A DNA stretch of 64,000 bases from Rhodosporidiobolus odoratus (GCA_034387635.1 JAOANU010000003.1:1488001-1552000), one strand, 5' to 3'. Positions 9,857 through 20,454 are shown, numbered from the stretch's first letter. The notes: generated by a model not told the origin, from the sequence alone. A program made the numbers and translations.

Positions 9857-11477
9857 ATGCCTGCAGGTGTTACAGGAGTGGCGGTCAAGGTACAGACTTG
9901 GTTTTCTACCTGACAGTTGCCTGGCTGACCCACCTTCGTCCATCTGAAATGGATTCGTCGGAGGGTAGAGTACTCCTCTCGTTTGCTCAGGGTAAGCTCA
10001 AGGTTACTCCCACTGTACCCTGTATCACGTGCGTATGCGATCGACTCTTGCAGACACACCCGCCCAGTCCCCGCTCTTCACTTTTCCGCCCTGCTCCCTT
10101 CCGCACCTTCAACCCCTCAAGACCCAAACTACCTCCTCATTTCTGCGTGCAAGGATGGCAAACCCATCTTACGAGACTGGTACACTCATACTCTCTCTGT
10201 TCATTCCCTCAATTCAAGGCTGACCTCGAGCCTTTCCCCCTTCCCCTGTGCTTTTCTTGCCTTTTCCCTATGCAATCTCTAAACAGGCTCGGAGACTGGC
10301 TTGGAACCTTTGGCGCAACAGACAAGGAGACTGCCCATAAGGGTGCCGTCTGGAGTGCGAGGCTGAGTCGGGATGGAGCGTTGGCCGCAACGGGAAGTGC
10401 CGATTTTTCAGCGTGCGTGCCTTTTCTTTCTGACCTGGATCCTCCGCCCGCCGTCCCCAGGACGATCTGTGTCCAGCACGTCAGACTGATCGGAGAGTCG
10501 TTCGTTGATGACACAGGAAGCTCTGGGACGCCCATACCGGCGCCTGCCTCGCTACTCTCCCTCACTTGCACATAGTCCGCGCAGTCGACATCTCCGCGTC
10601 GCCCTCCTCCTCCCTTCTCCTCTTGACAGGCGGGCACGAAAAGCGACTGCGACTGTGGGATTTGTCGCACGCAAGCCGGGATGGGACAGAGGTAGATGCG
10701 CAGCAAGGGGTGGTTGAGTTTTTGAGGGAAGGAGGAGGCAGGACAGCGCACGATGGGACGATCAAGCAGGTGTTGTTTGATGAGGTGCGAGGAGAATGTA
10801 TCAGCATGGGTGAGGATCGCGTTATTCGGTGCGTCTCTTCAAGGCGGTTACGCGCATTTTCGCCGCGCTTGTTGCTGAAGAGTCTCTTTTCGCACAGATG
10901 GTGGGACCTCCGAACTTTACAACAATCGCACGAGATCTCGTTCAACGATCAACCGATCACAAGCATGGAAAAGTCACATGATGGGCAATCACTAGCCATC
11001 ACAGCCGGCAAAGACGTCGTGTTTCTCTCGCTTGAATCGTATGTCGTCCGAACGCTTCTTTGCCTCCACTTTTTTTTCCCCCTTGATCCTGATCCGTTGT
11101 TGGATTCTGCTGCTCTCGCGACGGCTCGGGCACACTATACTGACCCTACCTCCTGTTTCCGCAGCCGCCTCCCCACCCTGACCCACACCCTTCCCTACGC
11201 GCCTTCTTCAACCTCCTTGCACCCTCAAACCCGCTCAACCTTCGTAACCGGCTCAACGACCGACGAGTGGGTTCGAGTCCATGACGCCCACTCCGGGGTT
11301 GAACTCGAAGTCGGAAAGGGTCATCATGGACCGGTTCATGCTGTTAGTTATAGTCCGGATGGGGAGGTTTATGCGAGTGGGAGTGAGGATGGTACGGTTA
11401 GGTTGTGGCAGACTGTGGCCAAGAATTATGGGCTGTGGAGGTTTAACCCGGTCGAGGCGGGGGTTGGCGTAGCGTAA
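9857..11477 (+). CDS. STRAP: STRAP/unrip-type WD40-repeat protein
   Basis: Spliced reading from ATG 9857 ([11 protein letters not shown]) gives [116 protein letters not shown] and [14 protein letters not shown], ending with the blade [20 protein letters not shown] and [12 protein letters not shown]. Each block aligns with animal STRAP ([59 protein letters not shown]). STRAP is a seven-bladed adaptor that in animals joins SMN and kinase-receptor complexes; its fungal role is not settled. The 5' exon is inferred: its junctions keep frame, but no homologous residues precede HTRPV to prove it. Confidence 0.87.
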
Positions 11478-11726
11478 GGACGTCGAATGCACAGGCAACA
11501 CGGCACTATCACGATTGATGAGCTCTTAACGCTTCGGGCTCACCCTGGACGCCGCGAGAGATTTCAAACCGGCAAGAATGCCGCAGACGGGGGTAACATG
11601 GTGTAGAGCAAGGTAGAGATACAATGCAGGAGTATCAACAGAACACAATGTGCGAACGAGCGACGCCTTCTCACGTTCGATCCAACCACAACTACTCAAA
11701 CCCACCCTCTCCGGACCAAGACCACC
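11478..11726. other. Convergent 3' intergenic region
   Basis: About 250 bases between the STRAP stop and the CBF5 stop. No coding frame supported; likely the 3' untranslated ends of both genes. Confidence 0.35.
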
Positions 11727-13658
11727 TTATTGGCCCTTCTCGCTCTTCCTCCGTTCTTTTCGAGCCTTCTTGGCAGCCTTCTTCTCTTCCTCCGTCATCC
11801 CCGCCTCCTCCTCCGCCTTCCTCTTCTTCTTCTCCTCCTTCTTGGCCGTCTTGTCCTCCCCATCCTTTACAACCTCTTCAACCGCATGCTCCTCACTCGA
11901 TCCCGCGGGCACCGGCACCGGCTGAGGTTGAACCGCCTCGCTCTCCTTTGGTGGCTGAGTGGGGATTTGCTGAGCGGGCAAGCCTTCGCCTTGGACCGAG
12001 TAGTCGACGTACTCCGACTTCCAGGAGGAAGGGGTTTGGTCGTTTGCGCGGCCGTGCTTGTCGAGTTTGCCGTCCTGATCGTGGTTAAGAAGGACGAGGA
12101 CATGGTGGATGGAGAGAGGAGACGAAAGTGCGGACGGGCCGAGGGTCGAAGCGGGCGAGGGAGGGGCAACTCGTCAGCGACTGAGCGACAATGGTATGAA
12201 AGCAGGACAGAGAGGAAGGGGGAACAGCAAGGACCCACCTTGACCATCTTCTTCTTGTTCTGAGCAGTCGGTCCAAGTCCCCACTTCCTCGGGTAGGTGT
12301 CGCGCTGTGAGCCCCGATAGGGTGAGCCACTGCGTTCACGCGCTCGATGAAAGGCGAAGAAAGAAACGCACGTCCATGATACACCTCTTAACCTTGGCCA
12401 CAACACCGTGATCGCAAGTGCTCAACTCGACCGTGGTCATCTGAGCGATACCGATCGCGATAGCCTCACCCTTAGTGGTCATGAGGACGACTTCCTCGTT
12501 GAGTTCAATGTCTTGCTCGTAACGGAGGAGACCGGGAATCATGAGCTTGGCACCGTAGCAGATGGCGTTGACGGCCGAGTCTTTGACGACGATACGCTTG
12601 TAGCCGGTAAGGAGAGATTCGAGGGGGCGGATGACGCGGCGGAGGTAGGATTCTGCGTTACGCGGCGGGTCAGGAAGAGTCAACGAAGGATTGAGGAGAA
12701 GAGTACGGACCGTCGCGGGTGTTGTCGTAGAGCCACTGAGCGTCGAGGACATCGTGCATCGTGACGATGTCGTCGTTCTCGCTCATGGCACCCGAACGAA
12801 CACGACGGAGCTCCTGCATGTGACCACCGACTCCCAACAACAGACCCAGGTGCACGCAGAGGGTACGGATGTAGGTTCCGGCCTCGCACGAGACCCAGAA
12901 GACACCGAGGTGGCGGTCGTTGTCGAACTCGATGAGCTTGCAGTCGTAGATGGTTCGGATGCGGAGTTGACGCTTGACGGCCGAGATGAGAGGAGGACGT
13001 TGGAAGAGGGCTCCCGTGAGGGTTTCGATGGCGCGGGCGAGCTGCTTCTCGCCCGTGAGGGCGCCGTGAAGGCGGAGCACGCAGACGTACTCCTTACCTG
13101 TAAGGGGTGTCGGTCAGGATACAGAGAGAAGGAAAATCGCGGGAAAATAGACGTGCCGGCACCCTGCTGACTCTTGACCAATCGAGTGGCACGGTCAATG
13201 CAAACAGTCAAGCAACCCGTGACCTTGGGGTCAAGGGTACCAGAGTGACCGGTCTTCTCGCATCGGAGAATGCGACGGATCCAGGCGACGACTTCGTGCG
13301 AAGAGGGGTTGGAGGGCTTGTCGAGGTTGATGACGCCGAGCTTGATGTAGCTCTTGAGGTCACGCTTGAGCGGGGAGGAACCAGAAGGAATCGGGGTAAA
13401 GTGAGCGCCTGTGAGGATGCAGAGGAACGTGAGCAAGAGGGGGAGGAGAATGACAAGGCGAGGAGAACTGACTGCGGACGAGAAGCTTGTCGTAGTTCTT
13501 GAGAAGGAGAGGCCAGTCCTTGGTGTTCAAGGTGGGGGTGACCGACTCGGGCTTGATAGCGAAGCTGCAAGAGCAGAAGAGATACGTCAGCTTCGGCTCA
13601 CTCAGTCAGGGGTTGAGAGGGATGTAGCGCACTCGCTGTTAGTCTGTGCGTCCGACAT
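11727..13658 (-). CDS. CBF5: Cbf5/dyskerin, H/ACA snoRNP pseudouridine synthase
   Basis: Cbf5 is the catalytic subunit of H/ACA snoRNPs, converting uridine to pseudouridine in rRNA and snRNA in the nucleolus. ATG 13658 gives MSDAQTNSE, then [20 protein letters not shown] (DKLD domain), [20 protein letters not shown], the catalytic loop [13 protein letters not shown] (Asp of GTLDP), [40 protein letters not shown] and [19 protein letters not shown] domain ([20 protein letters not shown]) follows, then [17 protein letters not shown]. The tail is Lys/Glu-rich ([20 protein letters not shown]), as is usual for nucleolar Cbf5. About 480 residues. It is divergent with eL22, so two ribosome-production genes share one upstream region. 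Confidence 0.95.
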
Positions 13659-14108
13659 TGTATCTACCTTGGCACAGAGGGATTAGGTGGAGGAGAGGGG
13701 GAAGTGATTGGAGGGTAACTCTTCGCGACTGGGTAATCGCGTTGGGGGGGGACAAGGAGTGCTAGGGGAAGGGGAGAGGTGAGCCTGTAACCCTTGGCTG
13801 TTAGTCCTGGCTGATCAGACAAGCAAACAAGCGAGCAGACGAGGAGAAAGAGGACCCAAGTCCAAAGTCGAGCTTCGTCTCGTCCTCGAGCTGGGCGGAG
13901 CCATTCCAACTTGTCCTGTTTTTTCTTTCGTGTGTGCGATTTAACCAGTCTCCCACCCCTTGTTGAACGTCGTCCCAGACTCTACACTCTCTCTAGCAGG
14001 TGCGCCCTCCCCTCCCCCCTTTCCTCGTCGCTCTTCTCTGGTCCTCCTTCCCAACTTTTGCGTACATCGCTCACCTCGTCTCCCTCCCTCCCCCTCCCTC
14101 GTACAGCA
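13659..14108. promoter_or_regulatory. Bidirectional promoter region, CBF5 / RPL22
   Basis: 450 bases between two head-to-head ribosome-biogenesis genes. It contains a run of nine G around 13746 and, just before the eL22 start, a long pyrimidine-rich tract (about 14000-14100), as is common in front of fungal ribosomal protein genes. No further motif is claimed. Confidence 0.5.
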
Positions 14109-15380
14109 ATGGCTCCCTCTGTCGTTTCCGTCAGTCTACCCTCCCAGTCGCTTTGCTGAGGTCCCCTCGCCCAGACCTGCCTGCATGTCCAGATCGCTGT
14201 CAACTGTTCGCCGTCCTGTCAGTCCGGATGCTGCCTGCTCTGCAGACGTCTCGGGGCTCGGCAGGCGGCAGCATTGACCTTGCGTTGAGCTGACGGCAGG
14301 GAAGGGCGAGGATCCAAGGACGTCTCAGTAGGCGCTGTCCGACCCGTAGCGCTAACCTTGTTCTCCCGTGCTTCCCTTTGGCTCGTGTTCGCCCCCGCTT
14401 CGCTTGGTATTCTGGCTTTGCATTGAGTAGCTCAAGAAGAAGGGCCCGGTCAAGACCGCCCCCCACAAGTTCGTCATTGACTACTCGGGACCGGCCAACG
14501 ACAAGATCGTGCGTTTCTCTTCTCCTTGTCTTTCCATGTCCCCAGTACTGACCTTGTTTCTTTCTTCTGACTCTCTCCATGTGGTCCCACGTTACCGTGT
14601 CTGCTACTGGCTATCGTTGGCGTCCGTAGTTCGACGCCGCTGCCTACGAGAAGTTCCTGGTGGACCACATCAAGGTCGAGGGCAAGACCGGCCAGCTCGG
14701 CGACGACGTCAAGCTCGCTCGCGAGTCGGCTGGCAAGCTCTCGGTCACCTCTACCATCCCCTTCTCCAAGCGCTACCTCAAGTACCTTACCAAGAAGTTC
14801 CTCAAGAAGGTGCGCTACGATCTCTGGTCGTCTTCCTCTCACTCCCGGTCTTTACCTGGGCCCGTTCGTACATCCAAGAAGAGTGCGCTGACCCTTTCGA
14901 CCTTTCTCTGACTTTTTCTCCCTTTTTCCTCTTTTTTCTCTTTTCCTTCCCTCTTTCCTATCTCTGCTCTGCACCTCGCTGAACGGCGATACCTCTACGC
15001 CGCTCCGTCTTCCTTCTCCTTGCCTCTGCTTTCGATCTCGCCCGAACTCCGCGATTTTTGGGAACTTCGCCATTTCGTCCCGATTTTCGACCTCTCGTCC
15101 AAATTTCAGAACCTCATGAGGGAATGGCTCAGGGTAGTGTCTACGGGCAAGGATGTCTACACGTTGGTATGCTTGCTTCAGGCCTTCCGGGCGTTTGACG
15201 CCATCGCCGTTTTCTTGTACTTGGCGCTGAAGCTCTTTTTCCTCTACTTCCTTCCGCCTTGATCCGAGTAGAAGTTCTACAACCTCGTACGTACCCTTGT
15301 TCTGTACTTACCCGTGGCTCGCGCTAAGCGCGTCATCCTTCCTGCAGTCCTTCGACCAGAACGAGGAGGCCGAGGAGTAA
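14109..15380 (+). CDS. RPL22: 60S ribosomal protein eL22
   Basis: Spliced exons give MAPSVVS, then LKKKGPVKTAPHKFVIDYSG, FDAAAYEKFLVDHIKVEGKT, GQLGDDVKLARESAGKLSVT, PFSKRYLKYLTKKFLKK, NLMREWLRVVSTGKDVYTL, KFYNL and the acidic tail SFDQNEEAEE. This matches eL22 end to end (IKVxGK, VTSxxPFSKRYLKYLTKKxLKK, LRDWLRVV, acidic C-terminus). About 125 residues. Exon 1 is only 21 bases (14109-14129) and intron 1 is about 300 bases; the intron after FLKK is also about 290 bases. These are long for this window, as is typical of ribosomal protein genes. I looked for snoRNA boxes in the introns and saw none I would defend. Confidence 0.95.
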
Positions 15381-16547
15381 ACTTGTCGCTTTGTTCCCCT
15401 TGAACTGCAACGCGGATGTCCTCTGCCCTGCCACTACTTCTGGCCATTCCCTCAATGGGATACCACCGGTACAGTCTGAGATGGCGCCGGTCAGGAACGG
15501 CGATTGAAGCTGTGCACAAACCCTGTCCTCCTGCCGCTACCAAAAGTACTTTGTTCCTGGGCGCCAGCTGGTTCCGTCCGTGCAGCACTTTGCAGGACTC
15601 TTGCAAACAGCTTGCTGCGCGCGCTACCGCCAGAGTATATAGCCGCTGTGCAGAGTCGAGCTAGCTTAACTCGGTAAATGTCTGTGCGCTCGTGATGTCG
15701 CCCTTGAGCCGCGATGGCAGCAGCGAAGCAGAGGCTGCCCGATGGGTATGGACTGGAGGATTTTCACAGCACATCCTTTGGGTATTCACTCAGCTGGCGT
15801 GCTTCCCATCTTTTCCTTCCGTCCGTCCTGCCGCATTCCTGATGTAGCTCTGAGCCTTCCTAATCCTTCCCGTGAGGGGTCTTTGCTTATAGTCGAGCGT
15901 CCCCGTAGCTGCCGAGTACCTCTGGCCATGCTACGCCGACAAGCCAGTCTAGCAGAGCCATGTCAAATGCCTCGATAAGGGAGTCTCCTTACGAACAGAT
16001 CATTTCAAGACTGTATCATACTACGGCCTCTCCAGCTGGTACATCTGTCCAGAGGTATGAGTGGCCCTCCGGTACATGGCAAAGCACAGCGTACAGCGCC
16101 GGCAGATCTGCTGGAAGCCGGAACCTTCTCAATCTGGTTTGGGATTGCGATCGTACGTTGTTGACGAATCTGACACAGTCTGTTGTCTCTTCAGCTACCT
16201 CAGCCCTTTAAGGATCTCTCGCTCTTGCAGCGGTGTGAACACAGTCTGCTACAGGATGAGACTCTTCGGCTGTCGCAGCCGCTTCGTACACTGGCTGCTG
16301 CTGCACTTGGCTGTCAGGATGCAAGCAATGCCCTCCAGCGTAGGCGCGTATCTGTGTGGGGTAGGAGAGACATGAGGACAGCCTTGTGGGCGGCCAGAAG
16401 CATTCCGGACTTCGTAAGAGAGTTCACAATGATCTTCCGTCAGTCAATCCCTATCACACTCACAATACCCCCTGGCCTTTACCGAGTGGGCACACAGCCT
16501 TCACTGCTCAGCTTCCCGCTGGGCGCGAGAGTTGAGCGAACTACAGC

Positions 16548-16730
16548 GCGTTGACCCCTTTGACCTTGTGCCGACCTTTTCTCCCCTTTCCCCTTTGCTC
16601 TCTGTCCCTTCTTCTCTCTCTCTCTCCCTCTGCCCTGTACCTCCCTAAACGGCGTGCATGCCTGCTTTACTATCTGACACCTGCTGAACGACCCCGGCAA
16701 CCACATGGTAGAACCGCGTGAGGGAATGGC
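16548..16730 (+). pseudogene. Decayed copy of part of the eL22 gene
   Basis: Two blocks here match eL22 in the same order and strand. Block 1 (16548-16654) resembles the large eL22 intron at 14885-14988: both run gcg(c/t)tgaccc, a long CT-rich tract, then acct(c)…aacggcg. Block 2 (16710-16730) agrees with 15108-15128 at 19 of 21 bases around tgagggaatggc, which in the real gene begins the NLMREWLRVV exon. The space between blocks is shorter than in eL22 (about 56 against 120 bases). There is no open frame. The comparison was made by eye. Confidence 0.5.
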
Positions 16731-16739
16731 CACATACAA

Positions 16740-16843
16740 CAGAGTCTGACTAACACTCCGCACCGCTGCTCCTCCAGCCGCGACGTCTGCTCAGAGTCCG
16801 ACTAATACTGCGCAACGCTGCTTCTTCGGCCGCGACGTTTGCT
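16740..16843 (+). repeat. Imperfect tandem duplication, two 52-base units
   Basis: The unit starting cagagtctgactaacactcc (16740-16791) is followed directly by cagagtccgactaatactgc (16792-16843). Both units continue with cgca(c)cgctgct and gccgcgacgt(c/t)tgct. Differences are mostly transitions. No coding meaning seen. Confidence 0.75.
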
Positions 16844-17059
16844 ATGGCTCCGGAGTGAGAAAAGACTCGGCGGGGAGGGCCGTCGTTGGGAAGAGGGAGC
16901 AAGTCTGGCGGCGTGTGTCTGTGGCGGCAAAGGAGGGGGCCCAGGCCTCGTGCTCGCTTGATAGAGCTACGCGAATGAGAATGCCGCGTCTCGTACAGCA
17001 GCCAGCTGAGCTTACGCAGAGCATTCGACGATCGTGTGCGTTGGTGCAGTTGGTGAGCA

Positions 17060-17066
17060 ACTGAAG
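17060..17066. repeat. Left target-site duplication ACTGAAG
   Basis: ACTGAAG directly precedes the left terminal repeat and is repeated directly after the right one at 18444-18450. Confidence 0.65.
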
Positions 17067-18443
17067 TTACTCCCTACGAGAAGTCGCTTGTAGGTCTCCT
17101 CATGCCACTCCCAGTCAAGCTACATGAAGCTGCAGAAAAATGTACCGCTCAACTTTCGACCTACAGCAACCCTACAAATCCGCTACAACTTCTAGGACGC
17201 AGCCCTTCGCTGCTGGCCGAACGACCTTCTCCACACTTTCTCCCAGCTCGCTACAACTCCACCTACAACTCAGCTACAACTATTTGACCGGACCCTACAA
17301 GTTGCGGTAGCATGATGGAGACCGCTCTGCGCCCAAATTTCGCTAAGTCCCGTTCAGCTTGTCACCGGCCTACGCTTCGACTTCGCTTCTTCGTTCCCGC
17401 TTCATCACTTTCCTCGACTTCACCAACGTCGAGTGTCGACACGACATACATATTTGCTGGTACATACCGTCGCCGTTGAACTGACAATAGCGCTGTAGTT
17501 ACGCTTGTTGGAGCGTTCCTTGAGCTCGAACGTACGTCCCATTCATTCTCCCACTCTGTCCGCCCTTTCCCCTTGTATCACTGCCGCTCGTACACGCTGT
17601 CGGTTGGACACCGCGCTCCCCTGGTTATAGACGATCACCTTCGACCACTCTCTTCGCGACTTGTCCGCGCAGTGCTAACCTCACTGTCTCCCTCTTTCCT
17701 CCGTTGCATAGGGACACTGCTCTGCGGCAGGTCAGGCTCAAGGTCACTGTAAGTCCTTGTCGGCTTGTTCAGCGCTTCCATGGCGTTACAGGTATCTCGG
17801 CTGACCATCCTTTCTTGCTTCTTCTCGGTAGTATGTTGCTGCGTGAATCTTATTCCCACACTTGCTCACTGCACATGCCGACCTTCGTCTCTCTCCGGGT
17901 CTACAGGTATCCCTCCACAGAGTTCGCCATGGATCCGGTTGATGCCTCCTCCTGTTTCGGAGGGTCTATCGTGCACTGGTTTTCCGCTTCCCTTGTAGTT
18001 TGGTCACTTGCAAAGTCCTGTTGCTTTTTACCCTACTTCTGTGCCATAGTATGCGCGACAATATGGGCAAGCGTCCGATAACTGAACAGGAGAAAATCTG
18101 CTTTCGGAATGACGCTGCGGAAAAGGCTGCAGGAAGAGCACCAGAAATGGTAATGCATGTCCCACTAGGTGTAGCGGAATGGTAGCGAGACTCGTAGGCA
18201 AGCTGTAGGCATGAGAAGCAGGGAAGTCGCACTTGTAGCGACTTGGAGAAAATCGAAGGATCTAGGAGGCACTTGTAGGTGAAATGGGAGCCGAGGGGGA
18301 GTTACGTTGGCGGACGACCTACAAGTGCGCTACAGATATGTGTAGCCCGGGGACAGCGTGACCGTGGGAATCGACCTACCACTGCGCTCCCATTCGGGTT
18401 ACAGAAAGCTACAGAAACTCCCGGCGACTTCTCGTAGGGAGTT
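17067..18443. mobile_element. Non-autonomous DNA transposon with terminal inverted repeats (hAT-like)
   Basis: The left end carries ACTCCCTACGAGAAGTCGC at 17069-17087. The exact reverse complement occurs at 18424-18442, giving a perfect 19-base terminal inverted repeat. The element is flanked by the direct repeat ACTGAAG, 7 bases or 8 with one mismatch, as made by cut-and-paste transposases of the hAT superfamily. Just inside each end lie clusters of CTACA motifs in opposite orientation: eight copies in about 180 bases on the left (17120-17298) and a similar set, mostly as TGTAG, on the right (about 18170-18412). Such subterminal repeats are usual transposase-binding sites. The 1.38-kb interior has no frame above about 125 codons and no transposase motif, so it must be mobilised in trans. 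One interior stretch (17712-17748) is bounded by splice-like TAG and GTAAGT. Confidence 0.72.
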
Positions 18444-18450
18444 ACTGAAG
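18444..18450. repeat. Right target-site duplication ACTGAAG
   Basis: Second copy of the heptamer found at 17060-17066, immediately outside the right inverted repeat. Confidence 0.65.
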
Positions 18451-19052
18451 GGCTGGCCTCGTTCAGCACTGCTTGATCCTCTTTGAGCCCACGCAGCGAT
18501 GGAGTGGTTCTTCTCCGTCTCCACTGTCGGGCACCACACTCGCTGTATCGAGCAAGCGGGCGTCGTCGATGAGCCAGTGGAGGTCGAGGTGTGCCTTCTC
18601 CCCCCTCTGTCATCATCAAGCATGCTGACGGGCATCCCACAACCACAGACAATCTCGCATCAAGCCAATGTCCCTTCACCCCTCCTGCTGAGCCTGAGCT
18701 GAGTCGTGTCTGATCGACGCCCTTTTATCCCAGGTTCCGTATCGTCCTCACAAGGCCGTCCATCCCTTGCGCGGTTTCTTCACCGAGACCCTCGAGACAA
18801 GGTGCACGAGGTATACCTGCTATGCTCGATCCTGGCCTGGTGCAGCCGCCGAAGAGGGCCAACCGAGAGGGTCCCCTGCTTTCGATATCTTTTCTCCAGC
18901 TTCTTCAACTCGCCAAGGCTCTTCTGTGCCAAGCTATGCGCTCGGGCGCTTCTTCTTGGACAAGGACCGTACCGGCGGCGAGCATGGGTTGGGCAGGCTC
19001 TACAACACAGGCTCTTCGCTTCCTCACATTGCTGTAGTGCAGGCGCTCCGGC
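18451..19052. promoter_or_regulatory. Upstream region of the Pra1-like gene
   Basis: 600 bases between the transposon and the Pra1-like start. No supported gene. A CTTTTATCCC stretch near 18721 is a weak TATA-like candidate, and a CAAGGTGCACGAGG stretch lies near 18799. Neither is strong enough to name a factor. Confidence 0.35.
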
Positions 19053-20454
19053 ATGCTCCCCACTCTGGCTCTTTCCGCTTTTTTCGCCGTGACTGCTGTT
19101 CAGGCTGCGCCGTTCTTCGCGAAGAAGGCTCTCTTTAAGCGGGCTGAGGTTGACAAAGCCAGTGTCGAGATTCAGGAGGTGCAGATCCAGTGCGTCCCTT
19201 TCTTTGAACCTTACTCAGCCTTGCAAACCCTGCCCGACGTACCTCACTCTGCAGCGACTCGTGTGATGCAGCCCAGACCCACTACCTTCGTAATGGTCTC
19301 CATGAGAGTACGTCGACTTGTTCTTCCTACTTATGCTGAAAGCTGCTGACTGACTATCTCACCCTGACCTGCAGTGAATATCATTACCGAGCATGCTCAC
19401 GACCGTATTCTGCGCCTCGGCGAAGCGGATGACCTGTACATCCGCTACTTTGGCAACTCGAGCTCCGCGACGACAAGTGGTTTCTACGCGCAAATCCTAT
19501 GGGGGAACAAGCCTGGGGCGCTGCTTCGCTGCGATAACGTGCGGTTTCACATGCCTGTCTCACATCTGCAGCAAGCTGATGATATGATCATGCCATACAG
19601 CCCGACGGCAATTGCGAGCAAACCACCGAAGCTGGGCCGTGGGGTGGGTCGCTGTTCCCTTCCTTCCTTCTTGCACCTTTTCAAGCATGTCTTGATCCAC
19701 TTGTCGCTCTCATAGCCGGTCATTGGCGCGGCTCAAATGCGACAGCTGAAACCGTCATCTGCCCACCTACCTGTGCGCTTCTCACTGCCTCTCCGACCCT
19801 CTCTTGCTAATCTCCTGCATACACGATGTAGACACAAACCGCCTTCATCTTGCATCCTTCTGCTGGGACGGTAACAAGGTAGGAGTGAACGCCTCATCAA
19901 CCTGGCTCGCAGGCGACCTTCGTGAGCCTTTTGCATCGAGTTCTGCTGCACTTTAATACTGACAAGCCGTTGATATAGTGCACCGCCTGACCCACATACC
20001 CGCCATTACCAACCGCCACGTCGTCCACGCTGCCGACACCTACGCCGATGTCCTCGCCCTCGCCGCTTCGAACGCTACGCTGGCCGGTTTCAACCAAGCG
20101 ACTTTTCAGCTGTAGTACGTCCGCTCGTTCCACCTCTTCCTTCTCAGTAGTCTTACCCTGCGACTCCTTCGTAGTGCCCTCGACGCTTACGCCCGAGACG
20201 TCGCCTTCCCACCACACGGATGTGTCGGCACCGATGAGGAGATCGCAGCTGCCTCGGGAGATAGCCACGGCGCCATCACGACCTCGAGCGCCTCTCCCAA
20301 CTCCCCGGATGTCCACAGCACCGAGTCTACCGCGACGACGACGGGCAGTTCAGCAGCTGTCGCGGAAGCCACTGCGCCTGGGCAAACTTCGGCGACTGCC
20401 TCGGCCGCGGAGAGTTGCCACACTCACTCGGACGGCGAAGTCCATTGCGAGTAG
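19053..20454 (+). CDS. PRA1: Pra1/Aspf2-type secreted zinc-binding protein (HRXXH family)
   Basis: ATG 19053 opens with the signal peptide MLPTLALSAFFAVTAVQA. Spliced exons then follow the family: DSCDAAQTHYLRNGLHE, NIITEHAHDRILRLGEADDL, IRYFGNSSSATTSGFYAQIL, CDNPDGNCEQTTEAGPW, GHWRGSNATAETVICPPTY, WLAGDLLHRLTHIPAITN (the HRxxH motif) and ADTYADVLALAASNATLAGF, then YALDAYARDVAFPHGC. The tail is Ser/Thr-rich and ends CHTHSDGEVHCE, the Cys/His zinc-binding end known from Pra1 and Aspf2. Candida Pra1 is a zincophore that scavenges zinc outside the cell and returns it to the transporter Zrt1; the Aspergillus homologue is an allergen. About 310 residues, seven or so introns. The usual divergent ZRT1 partner is absent: upstream lies a transposon, downstream an F-box gene. 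HRxxH has no HExxH, so protease activity is doubtful. Confidence 0.88.

Larger units (their letters stand above)
15381..17059. other. Gene-poor stretch
   Basis: Nearly 1.7 kb without a gene I can support. Frames of 80-120 codons occur on the plus strand (around 15960-16550), but none shows a known motif, and start and splice context are unconvincing. The stretch contains a decayed piece of the eL22 gene, a CT dinucleotide run near 16612-16632 and a 52-base tandem duplication, listed separately. It looks like decaying, formerly duplicated or transposon-hit sequence. Confidence 0.5.

Noticed and set aside
9010..10059. 350-codon minus-strand frame opposite SRP102 and the start of STRAP
   Set aside because: Antisense to well-conserved GTPase and WD40 coding exons, and composed of Ser/Arg low-complexity sequence.
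11272..11282. T-loop-like GGTTCGAGTCC hinting at a tRNA
   Set aside because: It lies in the WVRVHD blade of the STRAP coding frame and lacks the other tRNA arms.
14130..15300. snoRNA in the long eL22 introns
   Set aside because: No paired C/D boxes (TGATGA with CTGA) or H/ACA boxes in sensible spacing were found.
15960..16554. Plus-strand frames of 80-120 codons in the gene-poor stretch
   Set aside because: No motif, no convincing splice partners, and neighbouring sequence is decayed; could be chance frames in GC-rich DNA.
17635..18232. Possible transposase gene within the inverted-repeat element
   Set aside because: Frames are at most about 125 codons on either strand and show no DDE or hATC-type residues.
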